From NCBI RefSeq assembly GCF_016808095.1, contig NC_068970.1:16598501-16662500 (forward strand): a stretch of 64,000 bases of DNA, written 5' to 3'. The position numbers were made by a program, and so were the translations under genes. The stretch is from Vigna angularis (taxonomy: Eukaryota; Streptophyta; Magnoliopsida; Fabales; Fabaceae). Shown one piece after another: positions 26,458 through 38,478 of this stretch. The first letter of the stretch is position 1. Each line of letters begins with the position of its first letter. Under the pieces are notes generated by a model, which was given only the letters and a program-made list of their open reading frames with translations, did not search any database and was not told where the DNA came from.

Positions 26458-28790
26458 GCTAAGGACAGAATTATAAAAGACTAAAAGGAAACAATTAAGA
26501 TAAGAAGACAAAGACAAATTTAGTGATGAATGAGGGAACCGAATTTCTCCTATTTATAGAGAATTTGGTCAATGTTACCAACTTTGACATTCCAAATGTG
26601 TAGAATCAAAGTGTTCAGATTTTGAATAAGAGGAATTTTGCTACCTTACGTTGTCTCAGTTATTTGGTTAGACTATCAGCTGTTTGTCTTAATTTGACGA
26701 GTAAAACCACTTTAATTCTTGTATAAAATTAGGATTTGACTACTAATGAAATTCATAGAACTACAAGTAAAGCTTATATATGCACATTTTTCTCACTTCC
26801 TCTATTTTTAATGGTTGCTACAACTTATACTTGAAAAGCTTTTAATAAGCTTCATATAATAAACGGATAAAATTTTTGTGAGATGTGCAGAAAGTGAAAA
26901 AGATACAATTCTTTACTCAAACAACTATTATGATATTGCACATGGCTATTTGCTCTGCAATGGAAACCAATTGCTTTAAAGTACACCACAATTATGAGAA
27001 CATTAACAATCACTAGCATACTCTTAGGTTGGTGATACAATAGTCAATGTAGAGGAACATGGGTGACAACTTTATAATTATTTACTCCAGTGTTTCACCG
27101 GCCTCTGATGTTGAAAGTGCAACAAATTCAACTTAGCATGAATGTGATATTAGTTGGTGTTTTAGGTGTGGGGTTAAGGTTAATTGTTTGGTCTTCAAAC
27201 TGTCGTCTAAGGTTCAAGTACTATTTTGTGTGCGTCCAAACCATTAGGATGGTACGTGCAAAAGGTAATTCAATGTCAAAGTCAAATCAAATTAGATAGA
27301 TAACGTTGTAATTAATGTGTAAAATACTTTCTTACCTTAAACATTTATTTATAGATTATGAGGTAAGTTTTTTTTATTAAGATTGACCTAATTATGATCC
27401 AAATATGAGTAATCATAATTTAAGTTTGAGTAAAAAGGTTTTAAGATTGATCTACTTTGGTCTTATTCAAACCATTTTGTCTAATGAATGACCATCTAGT
27501 TTGTTAGATGACCATCTGGCCTTCATAACTAGTCATCTAGATGTTGGAGTTGATCTACTTTGGTCCTCTTTAGACTGTTTGGTCTAATGAATGGTCGTCT
27601 AGTACCATTTAGACAATTTGGTTGATCATCAGAACTCGTGATTGGTTGCGATTTAATAGTTAACTATTCGAATTGTGGTTAACCGGTTGGGCAATGCAGT
27701 TGATATTTTTGTCAATATCATGTTAACAAACCAACCTTGATATTTTTATTTTTAATAAATAAAATAAATTCAAATAGAAAGAGAAATCTGTAAAATTTAT
27801 TATGAAATCCATTTAAAATGAATTCGAAATTCAAAAGAGAGTTGGAAAGAAAAATAATAAATACTCTAAAATTATGATAATAAGGAGCAGCATAAAAAAG
27901 TTGAGAATCTAAATTTGGATTTTTGCATAGTCTATTTCTAGAGTTGAATCCACTGTGATGGGAGAGAAAAACACTAGTTCAATTGAAACTGACCTAACAA
28001 GAGGATTTCATATGGATCTTGTATCTTTCTTAATATAACTTGCTATATATGATAAAGGTTGGAGAGAATTCAAGTCCAACATAGCATAGGTTGAAATATC
28101 TTTTAAATTTCAACTATTTCAATCATATAATATAATATTCATTTTATAGTTTTGGACCATGTATTTAAATTAAAATGAATAAATTATTACATATAAAGAA
28201 TAGATATAATATAAATTTTAATATAGACCGAAACTCTATTAATTAGTGATAACTGCTGATAGGTAATAGCAGAAATGGTAAAATAAATTTGTGTCTGAAT
28301 ATCCTTGAGTAATTTCATTCACAAGGCATTGACGTTTGTTTGATTATGACTTATGAGAGAGAATTGAGATTTTGTGACCTAATAGGTAGGCTAAAGCCAA
28401 AGATTGAAATGAAGGTATGAAGTAGCCTGAATTGGAATATTAGAAGAGTTGGCCTTTGAGCACTGAATTTGATGACCCCACTTGGCCAATTAAAGACCTT
28501 CATCTCACCATAGAAGCTGCTTAGAAATATCCATCTAATTCAGATAGTTGTCGTATATTTCAAGATACAATACACTAATGCAAAAAGACCATACTCTCGT
28601 CATATCATCCTCAGAACATAACCTTACCTCTTACTTGCTAGGTCGTGTCATGCCTATGTCATCGCATAATGTCATTATGGTGATTTTCAAAACTCGATAT
28701 TTACTCTGTGTGTTTCTAAATGTCTTGGTGGGAACTTCAGTGAGGTAAGATTTACCTCCATTGCATAATTGACCAAGACATGCAAATTAG
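26458..28790. other. Intergenic, AT-rich, no gene recognised
   Basis: The upstream region of the expansin-like gene occupies the left end. Around 27450-27604 a segment GATCTACTTTGGTC followed by TCTAATGAATG[A/G]C appears twice about 100 bp apart, a small degenerate duplication. The remainder is unassigned AT-rich DNA. Confidence 0.4.
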
Positions 28791-28869
28791 ACTATACTTG
28801 TGTTGGAGCATTAGATCATAATCCAAAGGAAAGAATCGATTCTTACTCAAGTACAATCAGTTTGCTGTT

Positions 28870-28985
28870 GAAAGTTTCACATCGATTAGAGATAAAACCA
28901 ACTCATAGTTTATAAGTAAGTGCAAACCTCATCTTACAAATTGGTTTCATGGAATTGAGTTAGGTTTAACATTAAAACTATTGTT
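28870..28985 (+). repeat. Partial LTR-like repeat arm
   Basis: The segment from GTTGAAAGTTTCACATCGATT to GAGTTAGGTTTAAC matches, with substitutions, the right arm of the inverted repeat at 31180-31296. It is a lone arm of the same repeat family. Confidence 0.55.
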
Positions 28986-28990
28986 GTGTT

Positions 28991-30865
28991 GCAAGTGATC
29001 TAGTGAAAGAATTTTGAGGTGTACTAATTTTTACATGGTTCAGGTTACTTCATTCATACAACAATTAAATCTCAAATACATATTTATGCATATATTTGTG
29101 TGATGGTTTGGTTGATCCATGATTCAACTTTTTGTGGTTGGGTCAAAATCAAACATGGATCATAGTCTAATTTGACAAATTGTAATAAATGATTAATGCT
29201 TAGCATTTATAAGTATAAGTAGTGGTCAATTAAAATTTCAATTTTATTTTATTTAAATTAGTTACTCACATTTTATTTTAACTTATTTCCTTTATCTATT
29301 GCACATATTAAATCACTCACAAATTTTAACAAATATTTTTTTCATTCTATTCACTTTAAATCATTTTTCCCTTAATCCAAATAATCACAATTCTTACTTT
29401 TTTTCTTTTCAAATCCATCTTTTTTTCATTCATTCAAATCCATCATCAAATTCAAACAAAGCATAAATTTCTATGACAGTGTGCTGTCTTAGTCTATAAT
29501 AAGTTCCCTATTCCTGCTGCCAACTTTAACTTCATGTTTTTTTATTTTTCATTTTGCAAAGCAATTTAGGATAAGCCATCACAAACTAATCAATTATTCT
29601 AAAATGCTCATGAGAGATGTGGTGGAAATGAGAGGACACGGGCCCTTTGAGCTTGAAATTTTGGCTATTAAGAAAACGAAATTATGAATTGAATATGTAT
29701 AATAAGATAACGATTTTATCCCTAAAGACATGAAAAAAAATCCATTATCATAATCATTTATAGTGCATAAGTATCTTGATTTGTATCAAATAAATGAATA
29801 AATCGAATAATACAAGAGAATCGAGAGTTGGCATTTATGAATGCTATAAACCTCATCCGTTTTAAAGGTAGATATAATTGTTTTTGAATCATCAAACATA
29901 AATAAAAAGTAATTTGAGTTATAAATGATATATTTGAACATAGAGTTGGGTTGACAGAATTGATTTTAAGGATGTAGGGAAGAAGGGTATGGTGGTGACA
30001 AAGACTGCCACCATGGAAACCATTTAGAGGCACTGGACCCAGCGTGCCATTCGTAATCATAATTTCTACACCAACTTCTATACATAATATAAAGCTCAGA
30101 TATTTTATCATAAACATTTAAAAAAGCTGTATTTCTTTTCAAGCTATGGATAAAATCCGAAGGAATGGAGTAGGACCATTCCATGGTGGAGTTGAGCTCG
30201 ATCAAGACATAATATTCTTCCAATATGCTCCTTCAAAATTTCTTTTCAACTTTGCTTTCTTCTTCACTTTCTCTTTTCATTATTTCTTTATAGGAAAAAA
30301 ACTTCATTTTCTACAACCTAAAAATTACTAATTTACTAACAAAAAGTTCATTTGTGAATGAAATCATCAAGTATGTAAAACTTTATATTTTCTATATTAA
30401 AACAAGTTATAATTTTGTTTACAATAATTTTTCTATTTACTTTAACCATTTGTAATATTTGTCTCGTCACCACTTGGATTTCGAATTCTTGTATGAAAAA
30501 ACTCTACTGCAATTATGATTTTCCACATATAAAAAATTACATGTAGAAACTTTATCTTTTCCGAATTCTACTCATATTTTGAATTCACAGTTGTGCTTGA
30601 ATGTTATATTCACTCTACCACTTACCATATAATGTTCCATTACAGTTGCTTTGAGCTTTCAGTGAGTTGAACCTTAAACTCAAAATTATCCACATTGCAG
30701 TAGGTTTGTATTTCTAAACACTTTTTCTTACAGCCTATCTTCCTCTTTCTTCACTGATACAGTCACACTTATCTCATCATCACTATTTGAGTGACCATTA
30801 TCATCTCCCTCTCGAGTTCTTGAACACCGTCATCATTATCTCCTTAATCATCACCTTCTCCATGT
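28991..30865. other. Intergenic, no gene recognised
   Basis: AT-rich DNA. A minus-strand open frame at 29758-30117 contains VEIMITNGTLGPVPLNGFHG but has no partner exons or family match I recognise. I leave it uncalled. Confidence 0.35.
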
Positions 30866-31296
30866 AAAGTGAGTTTTTAAACTTAACTCAACTCCATAAA
30901 ATCGGTTTGTAAGGTAAGGTTTGCATCTTATTTATATATTATAATTTGGCCTTATTAGTCGATGTGGACTTCCAACCCACCGTCTTTATGCCGAAGTATA
31001 GACATCTCATGCGTGATAATAGAAATTTCTAATATGCTATCAGAGCTATTGTTAGAGCTTATCCTAACGATATTTCTTGGTTCTTGGGCATTTCTATTCT
31101 ATCGGCTATCGGGCTATTATCGGACCATCCAATTTTTACTGTCATGCACGAGATGTCTATACATCGGCATGAAGGAGGTGTGTTGGAAGTCTCACATCGA
31201 CTAGAGATAATACCAAATTATAATATATAAGTGAGATGTAAACCTCAACTTACAAACTGGTTTTGTGAGATTGAGTTAGGCTTAAAAACCCACTTT
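30866..31296. repeat. Inverted-repeat (foldback) element built from an LTR-like arm
   Basis: The left arm begins AAAGTGAGTTTTTAA and the right arm ends TTAAAAACCCACTTT. The arms (about 30866-31030 and 31135-31296) are imperfect complements, including TCGATGTGGACTTCC against GGAAGTCTCACATCGA and TATAGACATCTC against GAGATGTCTATA. Between the arms is GCTATCAGAGC, close to the initiator-Met primer-binding string GGTATCAGAGC, which suggests retroelement ends in inverted orientation. No coding capacity. Confidence 0.65.
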
Positions 31297-31312
31297 CTAA
31301 TATCATGTTCAT

Positions 31313-31869
31313 CTCCTTGCACATGTTATCATTTTCTAGCATATTATCTTCCATTTTTTTCTGACATGGTACTGTTCAGAAACAGAATTACGTAAATGAT
31401 ATATCGTAGATAATATTTACCTACATAGTATGGTTTGCTTGCATGTGAGAATTCGGTTGTTTATATTTTTTTTTCTCCTAAAATCAGTCAAAATTTAGTT
31501 TTCAGAAACTTAACTCTGAATTTAATATTTAATTTTTTTCATTTCGAATTTAATTAAAATAGTATATTTAAATAAAGTAATATCATATTTTAAGATGGAG
31601 AAAAATTAATATAGTAATATTTGTAGTATTTTGGAAGATAAAAGAAAATTTATATGTATATAAGATGAAATAATTTTTATATTTATGGTTTGAATTTGAA
31701 AATTTAATTTTGAAATGTTTTTTAGTTATACTTTTTTATTAAGAATAGTTATTAAATTTTAACTATTAAAATTTAATAATAACATGAATGTATATTTTGG
31801 AATTGATGAATGTATATTTATACTTATGTTTTGTTGAAAAAATATTAAAGGAATTACTCAATGTTAGTT
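31313..31869. other. AT-rich spacer left of the copia element
   Basis: Very AT-rich sequence with no open frame of note. Confidence 0.4.
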
Positions 31870-31874
31870 GTAAA

Positions 31875-32075
31875 TGTTAGAATAATTACTGTTACATATC
31901 ATCATTAAGGCTAGTATGCTAGACCAGTAATGATTAGTATCTAGTTCTGTACCTAGAGGTCTAGTGTAGACTCTTGGTGTTCCATGTACTCTTGTGTTTT
32001 CAATATATATAGAAGATAATGAGAGGGATCTTGTTAAGCCCTCAAGAATATATTTTATCAGTTTTAATCTCAAGT
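31875..32075 (+). repeat. Left LTR of the copia element
   Basis: About 201 bp, homologous to 35521-35780, followed at once by TGGTATCAGAG. Confidence 0.88.
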
Positions 32076-32302
32076 TGGTATCAGAGTAAGTTCATCCTGC
32101 TCTGGTTTCTGTCTAGGTTGTCCATCAGCATTGTCATTGTTGTTCGCATCTATTTGGTGCCCTTTGTCGTTGTCCGCGGTTGTCTTGTCACAATCTGCAA
32201 CTGTCAACTGTAGTTTGAAGCTCTTCAAAACCAAGAAGTACTACATGTCTGCCAATGTTACATTCTTTGAACAGACACCTTTCTTCTCTCCATCTGTTCA
32301 AG

Positions 32303-33615
32303 ATGTTTGATAACGGTAATTCTTACCATTATCTTTGAACCAACTTTCGTAACAAATCGACCCTTTTGAAGCTTGAAACATGTTTAATCCTCCCTTTTTA
32401 TCTAAGTTTGTGAATAAGTTTAGCGTATGCTTTACATATAAGTTTTCATCATTTATTCCTCAAATTTGTAGGCAATTTGCGTGTGTTGGAGAAGTACTTA
32501 ACTATTAAGAGTGGAAGCCAAGGAAAAGGTACAAAAGCAGGAGGCTAAAGGAGTAAGGAAGGCACCTCGCGCCTGGGCGCCCTACAAGAAAGGCGTCGGG
32601 CGCAACTTTGCCCGAGAGTCTCGCGCCCAGGCGCGACAAAGGGGGCGCCGGGCGCGACTTTTCCAAAGAGCTTTGCTCCCGGGTGCGACTGAGAAAGGGG
32701 CGCCGGGCGCGACTTTTGCTGACCTGGAACCCTAGACCTATTTAAAGCATTCTTGAACTGAGGGTGCTATCTTCTTGGAAGCTGAAGCTTGAAAGACCAT
32801 TTTTGGACCTCAGGGAACTGGTTTTGGGCAGTGGGAACTCTCCATTCTTCCTCCTTGGATCCCCATTCTTCCATTTTCCTCCATTGTAAGCTCAAGTTCT
32901 CCATGACTATGGAGAACTAATTTCAATTTGTTGGGGAATGATGTAGTTACGAAAATTTCATGTAAATGCACTTGAGTTTAATGAATTTAAGCTTCTTTCA
33001 TTGATTGTGAGTGTTAATTTCCTTCTCTTAAAGCTTGTTGTGACTTGATCAACCATAGCATGAATCTAAGATTTGCTTGATATTGGGAAGTATTGTGTGG
33101 ATCTTGAATTGGAATTAACACCTAAAGGAGATTGTGTCTAGGGATAGAGCTTGACCTTTTAGTTGTCTTAAACCACTTTTTGTAATGCAGATAAACTTTC
33201 TAGGTTACCAAGGGATTGGAACTGCAAAAGTAAGTCTAGGCTCTTTCAACCAAGGAATTGGGTCTGAGTATTGTAGGAAGGTTGACAAAATCAATTAATT
33301 GAAGAAGTAGTAATTTGCATTTGCATGATAGCGTAGTAATTACAATCATTCTCCAACATCTCAAATCCATATTGTTTCATTATCCATTAACCACTTTCAA
33401 TCTTTTAGTCTCTAAGAAGTTCATTTTATCACGTATATATGAGTTTAAATTTTATTGTACTTGAATCATGTCAAAAAGAGGTTATTCTTAGTCTAAGTTA
33501 GTTAACTTATTATAGGTTGTAAAGTGTTACACGAGTCTCTTGGGAAACGATATCCGGTCTTACCGGTTTATTACTTAGAACGATTTGGTACACTTGCCAG
33601 AAAGTTAACAATGTT
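32303..33615. mobile_element. Solo LTR (probably Ty3/gypsy) nested in the copia element
   Basis: The solo LTR spans 32308-33610 (1303 bp), begins TGATAACGG and ends GTTAACA, and is flanked by ATGTT on both sides (32303-32307, 33611-33615). Removing it would bring two parts of copia pol directly together, which confirms nesting. The right end carries a GTCTCTTGGGAAACGATA and CGATTTGGTACACTTGCC pattern that I associate with plant gypsy LTRs. A GC-rich internal block at about 32560-32720 repeats GGCGCCGGGCGCGACTTT-like strings. Confidence 0.85.
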
Positions 33616-35513
33616 CATATCCTCCAACAGGTCCTTCCTCTTCCAGTGGTTGAGTCCAATATCTCCAATGTCTCAGTTAATCCAAGTCATGCTCAAGGTC
33701 TTCCCGAACCTTCCCCTCCACATATTGATATCTTTCGACACAGTACCCCGATGGGTAGTCCTCTTCCAGAAACTGGTCGATCTCCTCCTTCAGATTCTTC
33801 TCCCTCATTGCCTCCTACCACACCTCCTGGTGAAGATGATTCTGGTTGGCCCATTGCTCTCAGAAAAGGTACTCGTTCCACTTGAAACCCTCATATATTT
33901 ATAATTTTCTTAGCTATCACAGATTGTCGCCCTCCTTTTATTCCCTATTACCCTCAGTGTCTTCTGTGGTTATACCCAAAAATGTGAAAGGAGCACTTGA
34001 TCATCCTGGATGGCGACAAGCCATGATTGCAGAAATGCAGGCTCTTGACCACAGTAATACTTGGGAGCTTGTGCCACTTCCCCGAGACAAAAAGGTTGTT
34101 GGTTGTTGCTGGGTATCTGTAGTTAAAGTCGGCCCTAATGGTGACATTGATAGGCTAAAAGCCCGGCTAGTTGCAAAAGGATACACTCAGGTTTATGGCC
34201 TTGATTATTGTGACACCTTTTCTCCCGTGGCCAAGATGACTACCATTCATCTTTTCTTCGCAATGGCAATCATTCGTCATTGGCCACTTCATCAATTGGA
34301 TATCAAAAATGTCTTTCTCCATGGTGATCTTGAGGAAGAAGTTTATATGGAGCAACCTCCTGGGTTTGTTGCTCAGGGGGAGTCTGGTATGGTTTGCAAA
34401 TTGTACCGATCTTTATATGGGCTCAAGTAATCACCACGTGCTTGGTTTGGAAAATTCAACTCCATTGTTCAAAAATTTGGGCTAAAACGCAGTGAAGCAG
34501 ATCATTCAGTCTTTTATTATCATTCGTCTCTCGGGAAATGTGTTTACTTAATAGTATATGTTGATGATATAGTCATTACAGGAAATGATACTGCTGGAAT
34601 ATCTCAATTGAAGGAGTACTTGTGTAGACATTTCCAAACCAAGGATCTTGGAAGCCTCAAATACTTCTTAGGCATTGAAGTAGCTCAGTCAAAAGATGGA
34701 GTTGTAATCTCCCAAAGGAAGTATGCTCTGGATATTTTGCAAGAAACATGCATGATTGATTGTAGACCGATTGACAGTCCTATGGACCCAAATCAAAAAT
34801 TAACAACAGAAGAAGGTAAGTTATTCTCCGACCCGGAGAGATATAGGAGGCTAGTTGGAAAATTAATTTATCTCACTATTACAAGGTCGGATCTATCTTT
34901 TGTAGTTGGAGTGGTTAGTCAGTTCATGCAAGCTCCATGTGTTGGCCATTGGAATGTTATCATTCGCATTCTAAGGTATGTGAAAAAGGCTCCCGGGCAA
35001 GGGCTGTTATATGAAGAAAAAGGAAGCCTTCAGGTATCAAGATATTGTGATGCCGATAAGGCAAGTTCTCCTATTGATAGACGATTTACTACTGGATATT
35101 GTGTTTTACTTGGAGGAAACATTATCTCATGGAAAAGTAAGAAACAGAATGTAGTGGCTCGATCAATAGCTGAAGTTGAATATAGGGCAATGACGTCACT
35201 AACATGTGAACTTATATGGGTGAAATAGTTCCTTCAAGAGCTTAGCTTCTGTGACATCCAGAGTATGAAGATGTATTGTGATAACCAAGCTGCTCTTCAC
35301 ATTGCATCAAATCCAGTGTTTCACGAGAGAACTAAACATATAGAAATTGATTGTCATTTTGTTCGGGAAAAGTTATTGTCAAAAGAAATATGTACCGAGT
35401 TTGTTGGATCAAATGACCAACTCACAGATGTGTTGCCTAAATCATTAAGGGGACCTCGGATTGAGTTTATTTGTTCCCAGCTTGGTACATACAATCTGTA
35501 TGCTCCAGCTTGA
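33616..35513 (+). pseudogene. Copia Pol remnant: reverse transcriptase and RNase H with stops
   Basis: This encodes the copying enzymes of the retroelement, no longer functional. A Ser/Pro-rich linker (about 33646-33885) is followed, after a frame change, by HPGWRQAMIAEMQALDHSNTW and the RT core (ARLVAKGYTQ, DTFSPVAKM, HQLDIKNVFLHGDL). An in-frame TAA at 34428-34430 breaks it after SLYGLK. The catalytic YVDD is at 34557-34568 and the GSLKYFLGIEV block is present. RNase H (YCDADKASSP, RSIAEVEYRAM) is broken by a TAG at 35226-35228 before the final block ([30 protein letters not shown] in part). Both stops look like simple substitutions. Confidence 0.88.
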
Positions 35514-35520
35514 GGGGGAG

Positions 35521-35633
35521 TGTTAGAATAATTATTGTTACATATCATCATTAAGGCTAGTATGCTAGACCAGTAATGATTAGTACCTAGTTCTGAGATC
35601 TAGTGTAGACTCTTGGTGTTCCATGTACTCTTG

Positions 35634-35718
<85 letters not shown>

Positions 35719-35780
35719 AGATAATGAGAGGGATCTTGTTAAGCCCTCAAGAATATATTTTATCAGTTTTAATCTCAAGT
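35521..35780 (+). repeat. Right LTR of the copia element with TA/GA microsatellite
   Basis: About 260 bp. It is longer than the left LTR because of a (TA)n run at about 35641-35700 followed by a (GA)n run to 35718. It has a 7-bp deletion relative to the left LTR near AGATCTAGTG. Confidence 0.88.
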
Positions 35781-35785
35781 GTAAA

Positions 35786-36258
35786 GAAGTTTTTTTTCTT
35801 TTTTTTCATTTTAAAAAGTTATTGAGAACAAAATTATATTTTAAATAAGTTTTTTTTATAAAATATAATTTTTAATTAGACAATTTATAATAATAAAATT
35901 ATAAACATATAAGTGAACAGAAAATTTATTTTGACGCACTCTTTTAATTTAAGTCTCAAAATGTCTTTTATAAATATATTATTTATTTATAAAGAACGAG
36001 TACGGAGAGGATGAAAAAAGAATACTTAACGCATAGAAAATTGAGGAAATATGTGGAGCTTAATTTCTCAAAATATATTTGGCTCCATAAGTACACACTA
36101 GAAAAAGTTCAACATATAGACTCATTTGTCTCACAAGACACTCAACAAAGCATTGAATTATTCTTCCAAACAAAAAATATATATCTACAAACACTTGGCG
36201 AAGAATAAGAAGATACCAAACCTTGAGTTATATGAATTCAAAAGAGATATAAGATTTA
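35786..36258. other. AT-rich spacer between two mobile elements
   Basis: A 65-codon open frame at 36011-36208 has no recognised motif. No gene is called. Confidence 0.4.
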
Positions 36259-37598
36259 GGCTGTGTTCTTTTGGGTAGATTTGGGGGAGATGATTTGAAT
36301 GGATTTGAGTGGATTTGAGGGTAATTTTTTAGTTATTTTTTTGAGTGGATTTGTGGGTAATTGAGAGTGAATTTGGAAGTAAAGTTTGTGAGAATTAGTG
36401 TAGGATTTGATTGATGTGATTAATTTTAAAAATTAGTTTAATTGGTAGAAATTAAAGATTACCAAAATGCCCCTAGTTATAAAAGTAATATAAAATGTTA
36501 TATTTAATTGTAAAAATATTTATAAAAAAAATTATGAATAATTTATAAAATTAATGTTTAAAAATTATAAAAATTATAAAAATTAAATAATCAACTTATT
36601 TTTAATAAATTAGAAAATATAATATACCTAATTTTATTAAAATGTACATCTTTTTAAATTATAATATTAAAATAATTATAAAAAAAACTGAAAAATATAT
36701 ATTGCGTAACCGGTTACGCGTTCGCGTAACAGTGGGAAGACATACACCATGCAGGTGTGAGTGTGATATTTCAGGAAACTTGTTTTTCACTTTGTTGCAA
36801 TAGGGATTTTAATTCATGGGATATTTCAAGCTAACGTCTTGTGATTAGCAATGTCAATATGTCACACTTTGCCCGTAACAGATGTTCTTTTTTATACATT
36901 TTTTTTATCTAGATGTATGACTTAGTTTCTCTTTGAGCAATTTCTGAATTTTGAGCTACGAGGATGAGAAGTATTTAGGTTTTGTATTACGGGGTTCAGC
37001 AATGGCATGGATCCCAGATATATTTTTCCGCACACTAGTCTTGCAAGTAAGGATTATGGGCATGGTTTCAAATTGTGGATGACATGCAGTTATAGAGATC
37101 TCAAAAGACTACAATTTTGCAACTGCAGTGGGGGATTGAAAACTGTAATTTAAAAGTTGTAGGTTTTATGCATGTGAGTATTCAAACTGATGTATGTGAG
37201 GATTCAAAATAGTGTATCCAGTCTGTAACCGGTTACGCGTTTGCGTAATCGGTTACGCGTGTGCCACCAAAATTTCATGCTCCTGTAACCGATTACGCCA
37301 CTCTTCTGTGTTATACTCTGTAACCGGTTACACTCTGCTGTAACCGGTTATCACTTCTTCAACTCGCACTGCTTCCACATTTGGTCATCTTCATGGGCAT
37401 ATGAGTCTTTGTATGGTATTTCTTCGCAAATCCGCGCACCTAAGGCGAGATTGTATGTACAGTGTATTTTTGCAAATCTCTGCTTTTACGTCCGAGCAAA
37501 TCTTCGCAAATCGACACAAAAGAACAACGTATTCTTTCTAAATCAATCCTCCCTTTCTCACGTGAACAGGAAAATCAGCTCAAACGAACAGAGCCTTA
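36256..37598. mobile_element. PIF/Harbinger-type non-autonomous element with TTA target duplication
   Basis: The element spans 36259-37595. Its left end GGCTGTGTTCTTTTGGG and the complement of its right end GGCTCTGTTCGTTTGAG form a terminal inverted repeat, with similarity reaching GATTT further in. TTA lies directly outside both ends (36256-36258, 37596-37598), as expected for PIF/Harbinger. About 1.34 kb long, it carries no transposase. The interior contains palindromic GTAACCGGTTAC boxes, most of them at 37225-37352. Confidence 0.75.
36706..37352. repeat. Cluster of six palindromic GTAACCGGTTAC-like boxes
   Basis: Boxes start at 36706, 37225, 37245, 37285, 37320 and 37340. The canonical GTAACCGGTTAC is its own reverse complement; four are perfect or nearly so, and several are followed by GCG. 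Two pairs are spaced exactly 20 bp (37225/37245, 37320/37340). They lie inside the Harbinger-type element. Confidence 0.75.
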
Positions 37599-38478
37599 GA
37601 CCACAATTATTATAGTTTTTCATTTTATTTCATTTTCAATCATGTCAACTCTATTAAGTGTAATTGCTTTCATTTAATTTTCTATTCATTTAATAAATAA
37701 GAGTGTTTCTAGAGATAGATAAAAAAACGATAATATTTATTTAAAAAAAGATATTATGGTATTTTGTTGACATTATTTATGATATTTATTTTAAAAATAT
37801 TTTTATATTGTATAAATTTATTTATATCAAGATTTTTAATAGACATCCATATTTTATTTCGTAGAAAAACATGCATTTAAACTTGGCTGAAAATTTTATA
37901 AAGGAAAACTTTAATAAATACAAAAAACTAGTTACACAAATTCACAGGTAAATCTATGCCTCCTAATCCAATAAAAATTATATTAAATTAGTTCTTAAAT
38001 ATAATTTACCAGCCAAATTAGCCATAAAATAGTGAAATTTTAGTCCAAAATGTTAACTAATTTGATATCAAAAATTGCATAGTCAATCAATTTATAAGTC
38101 TTACTATTACATGTTATTTTAATTTAATGTTTAAATTTGACAACTATTAACTAATTTAACCCCTTGATAAAAACCAAGTTGACTAATACATGTCAACTAT
38201 TAATTAAAATTGCATATAGTTTAGCTAAGAATCACATTCACAGCACTCAATAATCAACGAGTCCTGATACCAGAGTTTTGTTTTAATTCAACAATTATAT
38301 CAATGGATATAAATGAAATTAAGAATTAATTTAATATACCCTCGTAAAGAATTTGGAACTCTGGTACACATAAGTGGAGTTCTGAATCCGAGATCAGCGT
38401 AAAAGCAGAAGAAAAAAAATCAATAAATGGAATTTTTTATGCGAATAGTAACAAGCAGGAGCCATCATCTAATTCTTT
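37599..38478. other. AT-rich spacer downstream of DRP1
   Basis: 3' flank of the dynamin-related gene. No gene is seen. Confidence 0.45.

Larger units (their letters stand above)
31870..35785 (+). mobile_element. Degenerate Ty1/copia retrotransposon with internal deletion and nested solo LTR
   Basis: LTRs at 31875-32075 and 35521-35780 start TGTTAGAATAATTA. GTAAA flanks both outer edges (31870-31874, 35781-35785). TGGTATCAGAG, the initiator-Met primer site, begins at 32076 directly after the left LTR, and GAGGGGGAG precedes the right LTR. The exact LTR 3' end (CTCA or CTCAAGT) is uncertain by a few bases; the GTAAA match favours CTCAAGT. Gag, protease and integrase are missing. Only the C-terminal pol part (from near TFFEQTPFF) through RT and RNase H remains. 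The right LTR has a large TA and GA expansion. Confidence 0.9.

Noticed and set aside
32511..32735. Plus-strand frame rich in Arg and Ala
   Set aside because: It is the GC-rich repeat block inside the solo LTR, not a gene.
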